Of a DNA stretch of 10,555 bases, positions 1-5,687 are shown one piece after another. The notes under the pieces are model-generated. The model did not search any database. It was not told where the DNA came from and worked only from the letters and a program-made list of their open reading frames with translations. The position numbers and the translations under genes were made by a program. This stretch comes from a bacterium (lineage in GTDB: Bacteria > Ratteibacteria > UBA8468 > B48-G9 > JAFGKM01). Each line of letters begins with the position of its first letter. Position 1 is the stretch's first letter. The DNA lies in contig JAGGVW010000196.1 in NCBI GenBank assembly GCA_021157805.1, positions 1 to 10,555 of the forward strand. Reading direction: 5' to 3'.

Positions 1-67
1 GCTTCATTCTTTCGTTTAAAGAGTTTAATAAATCAACAATTTTTTCTATATCTACTGTTGCTTTCAT
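1..67 (-). CDS. 5' end of an unrecognised gene, cut by the window edge
   Basis: Only the first 22 codons are visible, reading MKATVDIEKI-VDLLNSLNERMK before the left edge. The start is supported by a purine-rich Shine-Dalgarno sequence (GGGAGAGAAG directly before ATG) and by a good promoter at 95-123, about 30 bases further upstream. The visible residues are amphipathic and probably helical. There is no hydrophobic segment, so this is not an obvious exported protein. Too little is present to assign a family. It is transcribed in the same direction as the porin gene but from its own promoter beyond the porin terminator. Confidence 0.6.
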   Translation of the reverse strand, partial: MKATVDIEKIVDLLNSLNERMK

Positions 68-94
68 CTTCTCTCCCTTTTTATACATATTTTA

Positions 95-123
95 ATAATA
101 CATCCATTCATCCTTTTTTTCAA
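95..123 (-). promoter_or_regulatory. sigma-70 promoter of the left-edge gene
   Basis: On the minus strand TTGAAA (118-123) and TATTAT (95-100) are separated by exactly 17 bases. Transcription would start near 88, giving a leader of about 20 nt that includes the Shine-Dalgarno sequence of the gene starting at 67. A perfect palindrome at 128-148 sits just upstream of the -35 box. Confidence 0.65.
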
Positions 124-127
124 TCTT

Positions 128-148
128 TGTTAGAACCCGGTTCTAACA
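128..148. promoter_or_regulatory. perfect 21-bp palindrome, possible operator
   Basis: TGTTAGAACC, one centre base, then GGTTCTAACA: both 10-base arms match perfectly. It lies between the U-tract of the porin terminator and the -35 box at 118-123, i.e. at about -40 to -60 relative to the predicted start. That is a usual place for a dimeric activator site. It could also be an extra hairpin at the end of the porin transcript, although no U-run follows it. The regulator is unknown. Confidence 0.45.
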
Positions 149-150
149 GG

Positions 151-191
151 AGGGGAAAAAAGAAAGGGGCGGGTCGAAAGACCCGCCCCTT
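151..191 (-). terminator. intrinsic terminator of the porin gene
   Basis: On the minus strand a 12-bp perfect GC-rich stem (arms 180-191 and 164-175) closes a 4-base TTTC loop. A T-rich tract (TTCTTTTTT) follows at 163-155. The stem begins 20 bases after the porin stop codon. This is a textbook Rho-independent terminator. On the plus strand the loop reads GAAA, but no T-run follows there, so it works only for the porin direction. Confidence 0.92.
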
Positions 192-210
192 CTCATTTAT
201 CCTCATATCC

Positions 211-1536
211 TTAGAATGCAACTTTCATAGAAGCAATTACCTGCCACGGGTTGTCATCATCATCTAAGTTCTTCTTATCAAAAAGGTCTCCAGTGAACAA
301 CATTCCTCCTGTAAGTCCAAAGGAGAGGTCTTCTGTATACTGATAGTTAATTCCAAGGTCTACTTCATATCCAATATCATCTTCATTATTCTTTATATCC
401 TCATCTCCTTTAAGCCAGTATCCATCAAGAGAAAGTTTAACTTTTTCAACTGGCTGAAGGTCAAATCCAAGATTGATTACCTGAAGATTACTTTCGGTTG
501 TCAAAGAAGCGGTGTTGTTAGCAGAAAAAGCATAATATACTGGACCTATTCTTGAAGCAATATTGGATGGGAAAACCATCTGCCAATTGTCATATTCTTT
601 ATCACTTGTTCCATTATCATCTCCACTGAACAAATTGTAAGCAACTCTCACAACGGGTTTCATATCCACAGGAAATTCATAACTTCCACCAAAAAGCAAT
701 GCCCATCCCTCATAATCATTATCGCTTCCATCTTCTCCAAACTGTTTTGCATATTCAAGTTTTAAAGAAAGCCCTTCAACTGCAGGAATACTTCCACTTA
801 CTCTTAAACCAGCCGTATCAAGGTTTTTGTCTGTATGGAGTTTATCTGCTCTTACATAATAAACATCTAAACTATAAAGGTCTGGTCTGTATTCAAAATT
901 TAATCCATAGAGGTTTGTATCACTTACTGGTCGGCTAGTACTTGGACTTTTAGACTTTTCATCAATTTTTGCTCCAAATGCAGTGATTACCACTGGAACA
1001 GTTGCAACTTCATAATCAGCCCTTATAGCATCAAATGCTTTCTGAAGAACCAGGTCATTTGCTCCGGTAGAAAAGGGATAGCTTACACTTACATAATTAT
1101 TTTTATCTCCAAGAACTTTTCCATAGGCATTATACTGGCTTCCAACAACAAGCCCTTCTCCAAGTTGAATTTCCTGTCTTCCGACTGTAAGAGTAAGTCC
1201 CGGAGTTAAAAGGTCAGTAACCTTGATGTATGCGAGATCCAGTAGAACCTGTAACTCTGAAGAACATCCAGTACAATTCCAAACTCTTTCATTAATCAAC
1301 CTTATCATCGCCTGAACATTATCAGTAAGGTCAGCAGTTACATAAACTCTTGCAGTTGTCTGGAAGAAATTAGCAGAAGTTTCATCATAAGAAGAGTTTA
1401 TCTTAAAATTTGGTCTTAAAACACCATAAATGTTAATATCTCCACCTACTTTTACACTTTCAACTGCTGAAAAAGCAGGTGCAATTAAAGCGACAGCAAA
1501 AACAACCGCTATCACTTTCCATATTTTACTTTTCAT
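211..1536 (-). CDS. outer-membrane beta-barrel porin, alginate-export-like
   Basis: Predicted 441-residue outer-membrane channel. Residues 1-24 form a signal peptide: MKSK, a hydrophobic stretch and a cleavage motif ending AFSA. The rest alternates polar and hydrophobic residues in strand-like blocks with acidic, Asn/Gly-rich turns. The chain ends in MKVAF, and a terminal Phe is the usual beta-signal for BAM-dependent assembly. The segment TVGRQEIQLGEGLVVG (117-132) resembles the GRQ...G motif of alginate-export-type porins. The substrate cannot be read from sequence. A CxxC pair (Cys88, Cys91) is unusual for a porin. The start is fixed by AAAGGAG seven bases before ATG. The gene is monocistronic, with two promoters upstream, a structured leader of about 150 nt and a strong terminator, which suggests high, stable expression. 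The porin class is well supported and the family name is moderately supported. Confidence 0.8.
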   Translation of the reverse strand: MKSKIWKVIAVVFAVALIAPAFSAVESVKVGGDINIYGVLRPNFKINSSYDETSANFFQTTARVYVTADLTDNVQAMIRLINERVWNCTGCSSELQVLLDLAYIKVTDLLTPGLTLTVGRQEIQLGEGLVVGSQYNAYGKVLGDKNNYVSVSYPFSTGANDLVLQKAFDAIRADYEVATVPVVITAFGAKIDEKSKSPSTSRPVSDTNLYGLNFEYRPDLYSLDVYYVRADKLHTDKNLDTAGLRVSGSIPAVEGLSLKLEYAKQFGEDGSDNDYEGWALLFGGSYEFPVDMKPVVRVAYNLFSGDDNGTSDKEYDNWQMVFPSNIASRIGPVYYAFSANNTASLTTESNLQVINLGFDLQPVEKVKLSLDGYWLKGDEDIKNNEDDIGYEVDLGINYQYTEDLSFGLTGGMLFTGDLFDKKNLDDDDNPWQVIASMKVAF

Positions 1537-1561
1537 TTCCTGCTCCTTTTGTTATCTATGT

Positions 1562-1584
1562 TATCCACCTTTTACCTGTGGATA
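1562..1584 (-). promoter_or_regulatory. hairpin in the porin leader, just before the ribosome binding site
   Basis: TATCCAC and GTGGATA form a perfect 7-bp stem with a 9-base loop in the porin mRNA leader. It ends about 17 bases before the AGGAG Shine-Dalgarno of the porin. It leaves the ribosome binding site free and so may protect the message or insulate it from the larger stem at 1600-1677. Confidence 0.5.
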
Positions 1585-1599
1585 CTACCTCATCTTTAT

Positions 1600-1677
1600 G
1601 CTTTTCTTTCTCCTCTGACTTTCGCCTTTTTTCCTTTCTTCACCTCCTTTCCGGCAAATTAAGTCAGAGAGAAAAGC
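1600..1677 (-). promoter_or_regulatory. long 5' stem-loop of the porin mRNA with an orphan Shine-Dalgarno in its loop
   Basis: The arms 1661-1677 and 1600-1621 pair over 17 bp, in blocks of 8 and 9 bp separated by a 5-base one-sided bulge. A further 5-bp inner helix (1653-1657 with 1622-1626, one G-U pair) is possible. The stem starts about 7 nt after the predicted start from the proximal promoter, so it would cap the mRNA. The loop (1627-1652) contains GAAAGGAGGTGA (1651-1640 on the minus strand), a 12-base perfect complement of the 16S rRNA 3' tail, yet no ATG, GTG or TTG follows at a usable distance. It may be an mRNA stabiliser or a ribosome standby site. Confidence 0.5.
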
Positions 1678-1690
1678 ACAATCTATTTTT

Positions 1691-1719
1691 TTTATAACAC
1701 CCTTTTTTCAATTTGTCAA
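1691..1719 (-). promoter_or_regulatory. proximal sigma-70 promoter of the porin gene
   Basis: TTGACA (1714-1719) and TATAAA (1691-1696) with a 17-base spacer on the minus strand. The predicted start is near 1684, giving a leader of about 148 nt. It is the second of two almost identical promoters in tandem. Confidence 0.85.
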
Positions 1720-1742
1720 GTTTTTTTCTACTTTTTTATTTT

Positions 1743-1771
1743 TTTATACCTTATGGATAAATTTTTGTCAA
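1743..1771 (-). promoter_or_regulatory. distal sigma-70 promoter of the porin gene
   Basis: TTGACA (1766-1771) and TATAAA (1743-1748) with a 17-base spacer on the minus strand. The -35 box begins only four bases after the aroD stop codon. Both boxes and the spacer length are the same as in the proximal promoter 52 bases downstream, and the flanks (AACTTGACAAA) are also shared, so a local duplication is possible. Confidence 0.8.
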
Positions 1772-1775
1772 GTTT

Positions 1776-2474
1776 TTAGAATATTTTATCAAAAACATTC
1801 ATAAATTCAAAATAAGAAATCTGGCCTGGAGCAACTTTTTTAGAAAAACTAACATAGGTAAAGAGAGAACCAAAGAAAATTGGCACAAACCTCAGGAAGA
1901 AACTATCTGCCATAGGAATTACTACAAGTGGAATTTTTTCTGAATAAAGATGAGTTAATTTAATAAGATTAAAAAGCGATTTTTCATTATTTGATAAAGT
2001 AGCAATTTTCACTATATCAGCACCTTCTCTTTTCGCTTTTCTCACAAATGTCTTTAATTTTTTTTCATCTGGTGTTTTTTTAAAATTATGGTATGAAATT
2101 ATTACTTTTTTATTTTTCTCTTTAGCAATTCCAACCACCTCTTTTAAAATCCTGCTTTTAAGTTCAATATCAATAAAATCAACATAATCAATAATTTCTT
2201 TGTAAATTTCAATCCGTTTTTTGTCTCTTATATAATAAGCATTTTCTCCACCTTCTTTATACCATCTGCAGGTTCCTATAATTTTCCCTTTAACTTTTTC
2301 TTTTACTTTCTCTATCCAATTCACCAACTCACTCTCATCATACTCTCTTAAAAACTCATCCAGCCGTAATTCCACCAACCCCACATCTTTCAAACTATCT
2401 ACTTCTTTCTCACTTCCTGTCAACACCACACAAATCTTCCTGTGGAGGTCGGACCTCCCCAATAAATCTTTCAT
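1776..2474 (-). CDS. aroD: 3-dehydroquinate dehydratase, type I
   Basis: Cytoplasmic shikimate-pathway enzyme that dehydrates 3-dehydroquinate to 3-dehydroshikimate through a lysine Schiff base. The family landmarks occur in order: ELRLD (35-39), GTCR (67-70), DIEL (102-105), catalytic His129 in ISYHNF, Schiff-base Lys156 in VKIAT, Arg195 in the substrate loop, FGS (201-203) and APGQ (215-218). The length of 232 is normal. The family normally begins near KICVVLTG, which is residue 13 here. The first 12 residues (MKDLLGRSDLHR) are an extension, and residues 6-12 are encoded by a palindromic repeat copy. The ATG at 2474 and its Shine-Dalgarno lie inside the transposase gene, with a 65-base overlap. 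There is no terminator after the gene; the distal porin promoter starts almost at its stop codon. Confidence 0.9.
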   Translation of the reverse strand: MKDLLGRSDLHRKICVVLTGSEKEVDSLKDVGLVELRLDEFLREYDESELVNWIEKVKEKVKGKIIGTCRWYKEGGENAYYIRDKKRIEIYKEIIDYVDFIDIELKSRILKEVVGIAKEKNKKVIISYHNFKKTPDEKKLKTFVRKAKREGADIVKIATLSNNEKSLFNLIKLTHLYSEKIPLVVIPMADSFFLRFVPIFFGSLFTYVSFSKKVAPGQISYFEFMNVFDKIF

Positions 2475-3081
2475 ATTCTTCTCCAGGTTTAATCACCAAA
2501 TGGTTCTTTATCAACTCAGTATCAAGTATATTAGACTTTTTCTTTATTTTCAAATAAAAAGGTAAACTTGACCATTTATATCCTTTCAAAAACTTTTCAA
2601 TTTCCTTCCATTTTACACTTTTTTCTTTCCAGTCAGGATAAAGCAATTTAACAGGATTTAAATGAATATACCTTGTAAGATGAGTGAAATAACCGTCTGA
2701 ATCAATCAAAATTGCTTTATATCTTCCTTCAAACAAAGAACCACTCCTCTTATACTTCTCGTTAAAATACATAGCATACCCAGTAGAAATCTTCTGCATA
2801 AATTTCTGAATTCCTTTTTCTTTCAAAGGAGTTAAAATAAAATGGAAATGATTTGGCATAAGACAATAGCACAAAATTCCCACCAACCTATCCCTCTCTG
2901 TGGAGGTCGAACCTCCCCAGTTCAGATGGTAGTAATCTGTGGGCTTATCATCATTAAAAAAATATAGTGTCTCTATAAACCGGAAATAATCGGATTCATC
3001 TGAAAATATAACTCTTTTATCCACTCCCCTGTTGTAAATATGATAAAAATATCCAACTGAAAAATCTACCTTTCTCCCCAT
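2410..3081 (-). CDS. REP-associated tyrosine transposase (Y1/HUH family)
   Basis: Single-strand DNA transposase of the TnpA_REP (RAYT) type, related to IS200/IS605 TnpA but without the accessory TnpB. Visible signatures are YHIYNRG (13-19), the HUH motif in MPNHFHFIL (His78, His80), the catalytic-tyrosine helix STGYAMYFN (Tyr102 or Tyr105), SGSLFEGRYKA (113-123) and RYIHLNPVK (137-145). The length of 223 is normal and the active site looks intact, so it may be functional. Two segments are repeat-derived: residues 55-61, between the N-terminal region and the HUH strand, and 208-214 near the C-terminus. The start ATG has AGGGG five bases upstream. It is co-directional with the PHP gene before it and overlaps aroD after it, so it is probably read as part of their operon. 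RAYTs usually act on short palindromes like those beside it. Confidence 0.88.
   Translation of the reverse strand: MGRKVDFSVGYFYHIYNRGVDKRVIFSDESDYFRFIETLYFFNDDKPTDYYHLNWGGSTSTERDRLVGILCYCLMPNHFHFILTPLKEKGIQKFMQKISTGYAMYFNEKYKRSGSLFEGRYKAILIDSDGYFTHLTRYIHLNPVKLLYPDWKEKSVKWKEIEKFLKGYKWSSLPFYLKIKKKSNILDTELIKNHLVIKPGEEYERFIGEVRPPQEDLCGVDRK
2440..2460 (-). repeat. palindromic repeat copy A (transposase C-terminus and aroD N-terminus)
   Basis: On the minus strand GGGGAGGTC, one centre base (C), then GACCTCCACAG. The 7-base arms 2452-2458 and 2444-2450 pair perfectly. It lies in the overlap of two genes and is read in two frames: GEVRPPQ near the transposase C-terminus and GRSDLHR near the aroD N-terminus. 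Confidence 0.85.
2475..2484 (-). promoter_or_regulatory. ribosome binding site of aroD inside the transposase gene
   Basis: GGAG followed by AAGAAT and then ATG. These bases also encode Pro-Gly-Glu-Glu-Tyr of the transposase. This is the only good initiation signal in frame upstream of the conserved aroD core, and it implies translational coupling to the transposase. Confidence 0.6.
2898..2918 (-). repeat. palindromic repeat copy B (inside the transposase gene)
   Basis: Same 21-bp unit with the centre changed to TCG, leaving 6-base arms (2911-2916 and 2902-2907). It is inserted in frame and encodes WGGSTST (transposase residues 55-61), using the third reading frame. It falls between the N-terminal part of the transposase and the strand that carries the HUH motif. 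Confidence 0.85.
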
Positions 3082-3088
3082 TTTTCCC

Positions 3089-3109
3089 CTGTGGAGGTCC
3101 GACCTCCCC
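3089..3109 (-). repeat. palindromic repeat copy C (before the transposase start)
   Basis: Same 21-bp unit as copy A, apart from the flanks. It begins one base after the PHP stop codon and ends seven bases before the transposase ATG. Its CACAG end, plus the next bases, makes the AGGGG Shine-Dalgarno of the transposase. All three copies point the same way. Confidence 0.85.
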
Positions 3110-3110
3110 T

Positions 3111-3758
3111 TTAAAGTTTTGATTGAGCAAGTTTATAACTGTTCTGAATTACAGTATTTACATCAGCAACTTTAACTCCTGCTGATATTATTATTTTTTT
3201 AGCAAATTCATCATCAATCAGGTCTTCAGGAGAATGAGTATCTGTATTTAAAATAATAGGAAATCCATATTCATACCATAATCTTACAATATGACCATTT
3301 GAAAGAGAATGTCCCCTTCTTGCAGAAATTTCTACATAAATACCTCTTTCACCAGCAATGTGTGCCTCTTCTTCACTTAAAAGCCCGGGATGAGCAAGAA
3401 TATCAATATCACTTTCAAGTGCTTTCCTGTTTGTTCCTTTTGCAACTGGTTCAACTATGGTCTCCCCGTGAACAACTATAAGTTTTGCTCCCATATTTTT
3501 AGCAATCTGAACAAGGACAGGTATATCTATGGGATTTATATGAGTTATTTCAACTCCTGGTATTGTTTTTATTTTATAGTTTCTATTTATTTTTTCACAA
3601 ACTCTCACAAGGGACGGGACAACATTTTCAACATTTGAAAAATCAATATGGTCTGTAAAAGCAATTACTTTATACCCTTTTTCCTCTGCTCTTCTTGCCA
3701 GTTCTGAAGGAAGAAGAACACCGTCTGAAAGAATTGTATGTGTGTGAAGGTCAATCAT
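3111..3758 (-). CDS. PHP-domain metal-dependent phosphoesterase
   Basis: A 215-residue PHP-family protein of the histidinol-phosphatase-like group. The metal-binding set is complete: HTH (His5, His7), Asp12, TDH (His37), GVEI (Glu70), VHGE (His97), AHPG (His123) and DTH (Asp173, His175). The family hydrolyses phosphoesters with two or three bound metals; the substrate here is unknown. The protein is small, with no signal peptide or fused domain, so it is cytoplasmic. It is not clearly hisK, because no histidine gene is nearby. The start has GGAGGG five bases upstream. It is the first intact gene of the unit with the transposase and aroD. Its start codon overlaps the last codons of a decayed gene (ATGATTGA), a relic of an older operon. 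No convincing promoter is visible within 150 bases upstream. Confidence 0.85.
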   Translation of the reverse strand: MIDLHTHTILSDGVLLPSELARRAEEKGYKVIAFTDHIDFSNVENVVPSLVRVCEKINRNYKIKTIPGVEITHINPIDIPVLVQIAKNMGAKLIVVHGETIVEPVAKGTNRKALESDIDILAHPGLLSEEEAHIAGERGIYVEISARRGHSLSNGHIVRLWYEYGFPIILNTDTHSPEDLIDDEFAKKIIISAGVKVADVNTVIQNSYKLAQSKL

Positions 3759-4266
3759 TTTTTCCCTCCCTCGTTATTTTTATTCCTGTGTCTCTTTCAA
3801 ATATTTTATTATGTAACTTGCAAAAACAGAAATCTTCATACATTATATATCTGAAATCATTGTCAACATAAATAATATCTGATTTCAATTCACCAAAATT
3901 TTATAAACTCCACCATTGTATTTTCTGAAATTCTTATCAATAGGACATATTCATCCTTTTGATTTAATACTATTTATATCAAACCTTCTCTGAAACAAAT
4001 ATTCACTTTCTATCTTCCCAAGAATATGTATGACCAAGTGTTTGAAGTATATTTATTTAGAATTTTAATCCTCCTTTTTTATTTCTTTAACCCAGATTTT
4101 AAGTTTTTCAGCATATTTTCTGTTCCTATTAATTTTTATAAAGATATATTATTATAACTGAAGGGAAAAATAAAATACTTTCGCACTCTATTCTTTTACA
4201 AATTTTAATTAAATCTTTTACTCTTTTTTTGTCATCCGTTTCGTTTAAGTTATACCCTATGTTCAT
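3751..4266 (-). pseudogene. decayed gene fragment, glycosidase-like signature
   Basis: Coding-like fragments in shifting frames read towards the PHP gene. At 4266-4129 an open stretch starts MNIGYNLNET and contains RVKDLIKICKR then ILFFPS, resembling a TIM-barrel helix and strand. RKYAEKLKIWVKEIKK lies near 4100. Near 3950-3900 comes ICPIDKNFRKY, just after a TGA. At 3900-3751 a 49-codon stretch reads SDIIYVDNDFRY then EDFCFCKLHNKIF and ends in TGA overlapping the PHP start codon. The pattern of a CP.D..FR.Y motif, then a DIIWVDDDFR-like strand and a CFC..H motif, is recalled from large glycosidase-like proteins of uncultured bacteria; the family name is uncertain. At least two frame changes and several stops make it non-functional. 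The uneven spacing suggests internal deletions. Confidence 0.65.
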
Positions 4267-4392
4267 CTGTATATTAAAACTTTTCCTTACTTAATCTTAA
4301 AAAAATGCTATTTTTCACAAAAAAATTACTTCTCTGAACAAAAGTAAAGTATTTCTATCTTACTTAAAATTCTATTACTCATAAAGTGAAAC

Positions 4393-4966
4393 TCACCATT
4401 TTACTTTCTGGATTTCCAAATTCATTATTTCAAATGGAAGTTTTTCTCTCTATAGAATCATTTCTCCACCCTATAAATCAGAATTAAATTTTGGTAAAAT
4501 TATTGTGTCTTTTTTACCTCTTTTTCTGTTTCCTGATAAATCCTTCCTGCTCTATCTATTATTCCAAAATAAATAACTATCAATTCCTTTCACTTCAAAT
4601 AAAAGTTCTCTCCATCAGGAATTTTTGATAACTTACTTTCTTTTATTATCCCAACCAACATGCAGTTCTTTTTATATATTCTTTTTATGTGTGAAAATCA
4701 ATAATTAAATCTGTAAAGTGATTATTATTTCCCCATCTTCTAATCTTTAATTTTATATACCTTTTAACCTTCATTTCAAAGTCTGCAACTCCATGGTTCC
4801 AGTAACTTTCATATATTGGAAGAGTATATACTTTTGTTTGTTCATCTTCAGGATTAATTGTTCTATATTCAAGTTATATACACAATTCAATATTCTGGAA
4901 TATTCCATTTTTCATTCTTTCTATTATATCCCCTTTCAAATTAACTGTTAAAATTTCTATCTCCAT
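4393..4966 (-). pseudogene. decayed gene, 5' part, unrecognised
   Basis: From ATG at 4966 one frame runs 94 codons with a single internal TAA at codon 31. It begins MEIEILTVNLKGDIIERMKN and contains VYTLPIYESYWNHGVADFEM and RWGNNNHFTDLIIDF, which look like beta-sandwich strands. Further fragments follow in other frames: IIKESKLSKIPDGENFYLK (about 4652-4595), then RAGRIYQETEKE, then IILPKFNSDL and EKLPFEIMNLEIQKVKW, ending near 4393. Strand, spacing and direction suit the 5' part of the same ancestral gene as the 3751-4266 fragments, with 4267-4392 too eroded to read. I do not recognise the domain. The candidate promoter at 4986-5014 would fit its original start. Confidence 0.6.
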
Positions 4967-4985
4967 TTTAACACTCTTTGTTTCT

Positions 4986-5014
4986 CATATATGATTTTCT
5001 TTTGTCTCTGTCAA
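4986..5014 (-). promoter_or_regulatory. possible relic promoter of the decayed gene
   Basis: TTGACA (5009-5014) and TATATG (4986-4991) with a 17-base spacer on the minus strand. Transcription would start about 15 bases before the ATG at 4966. The -10 box is weak and the sequence is very AT-rich, so chance is a real alternative. Confidence 0.35.
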
Positions 5015-5639
5015 ATTTTCTGAAAATGTCTGAAATTCGACAAACATAAGAAATTTTCTAAATACCCATTGCCTTTTTTATTTCTCTTTTCTATTTTCAA
5101 GTTTTCAAATTTTTTTTATTGCACAACCACATTATACCATAAGAATTCCTCAACAGATGTAAAACACTTATTAGATAAGAAACCAGAGAAATTACGAAAA
5201 ACCATCAATTTTAAAACAATATTTTTATTTATAAAAGAATTAAAAAATTAGAAACATACCACTTTAATACTTTCTAATTCATCTTCTTTTTCTGTCTTAA
5301 AAAGTTTATAAAGTTATACACCATAAGAGTAAATAATATGTGAAAATAAAAACCTGGAAGTCTTCCATGAAACTATCATAATTAAATGGTCTATGAAATT
5401 TCCCTTTATTACATTTACACTCCAGGACGCTTTTCCTCCTTTAATTTATAAGCCCTTCTTTTAATCTCTCTTTTATCCATTTCTTATCTTTCTATATTAT
5501 ATCATTTGGTAAGATTTTAATAAAAATAAAAATCAGAGTCAAATTTTTCTTATATCTTTGTTATCTTCTCAAAAGTATACAGGGAAAGAGATACAGAAAG
5601 TTAACCTTATGTCGGAATTTTAACACATTTTACTCCCAT
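5015..5639. other. AT-rich stretch without a supported gene
   Basis: No convincing gene is present. On the minus strand a 21-codon open frame (5480-5415) reads MDKREIKRRAYKLKEEKRPGV and then stops. Its charged, protein-like start may be the relic N-terminus of another decayed gene. A 13-bp perfect palindrome, TGGAAG-T-CTTCCA, lies at 5355-5367. A plus-strand open frame at 5069-5251 has low-complexity, hydrophobic content and no ribosome binding site, and is not credited. Confidence 0.5.
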
Positions 5640-5668
5640 TTGATTTTTTTTTTACTTTAATATATACT
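5640..5668 (+). promoter_or_regulatory. sigma-70 promoter of the hydrolase/AsmA-like operon
   Basis: TTGATT (5640-5645) and TATACT (5663-5668) with a 17-base spacer. The predicted start near 5675 leaves a very short leader whose main content is the AAGGAG Shine-Dalgarno (5677-5682) before ATG at 5688. Confidence 0.6.
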
Positions 5669-5687
5669 TTTTTAAAAAGGAGATAGT

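Larger units (their letters stand above)
2439..3109 (-). mobile_element. REP-associated transposase insertion bounded by palindromic repeats
   Basis: A 671-bp unit holding a single HUH/Y1 transposase gene. Same-orientation copies of a 21-bp palindromic repeat sit at both ends (2440-2460 and 3089-3109), with a third copy internal. The right boundary is one base from the PHP stop codon, and the left boundary abuts the codon for the first conserved aroD residue (Lys13). This placement suggests that the unit inserted between two formerly adjacent operon genes. No target-site duplication is evident; single-strand Y1 transposition does not make one. The exact ends are inferred from the repeats. Confidence 0.6.

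Noticed and set aside
58..267. 69-residue plus-strand open frame over the porin terminator
   Set aside because: It runs through the terminator stem and into the porin gene antisense, with no initiation signal or protein-like pattern.
1561..1585. Two inverted 8-of-9 matches to the DnaA box TTATCCACA in the porin leader
   Set aside because: They are simply the arms of the 7-bp leader hairpin. Neither is exact, and there is no cluster of boxes, AT-rich unwinding element or dnaA/dnaN neighbour to suggest an origin.
2440..3109. CRISPR-like array from the three equal repeats
   Set aside because: Spacings of 458 and 191 bp are unequal, the spacers are coding, and no cas genes are present. The repeats fit a RAYT/REP setting.
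3842..3872. TTGACA followed by TATAAT upstream of the PHP gene on the minus strand
   Set aside because: The spacer is only 13 bases, too short for sigma-70, and both boxes lie within readable codons of the decayed gene (YVDNDFRYIM).
5069..5251. 60-residue plus-strand open frame
   Set aside because: No Shine-Dalgarno, low-complexity Phe/Leu/Lys composition, no family motif, and it lies in decaying AT-rich sequence.
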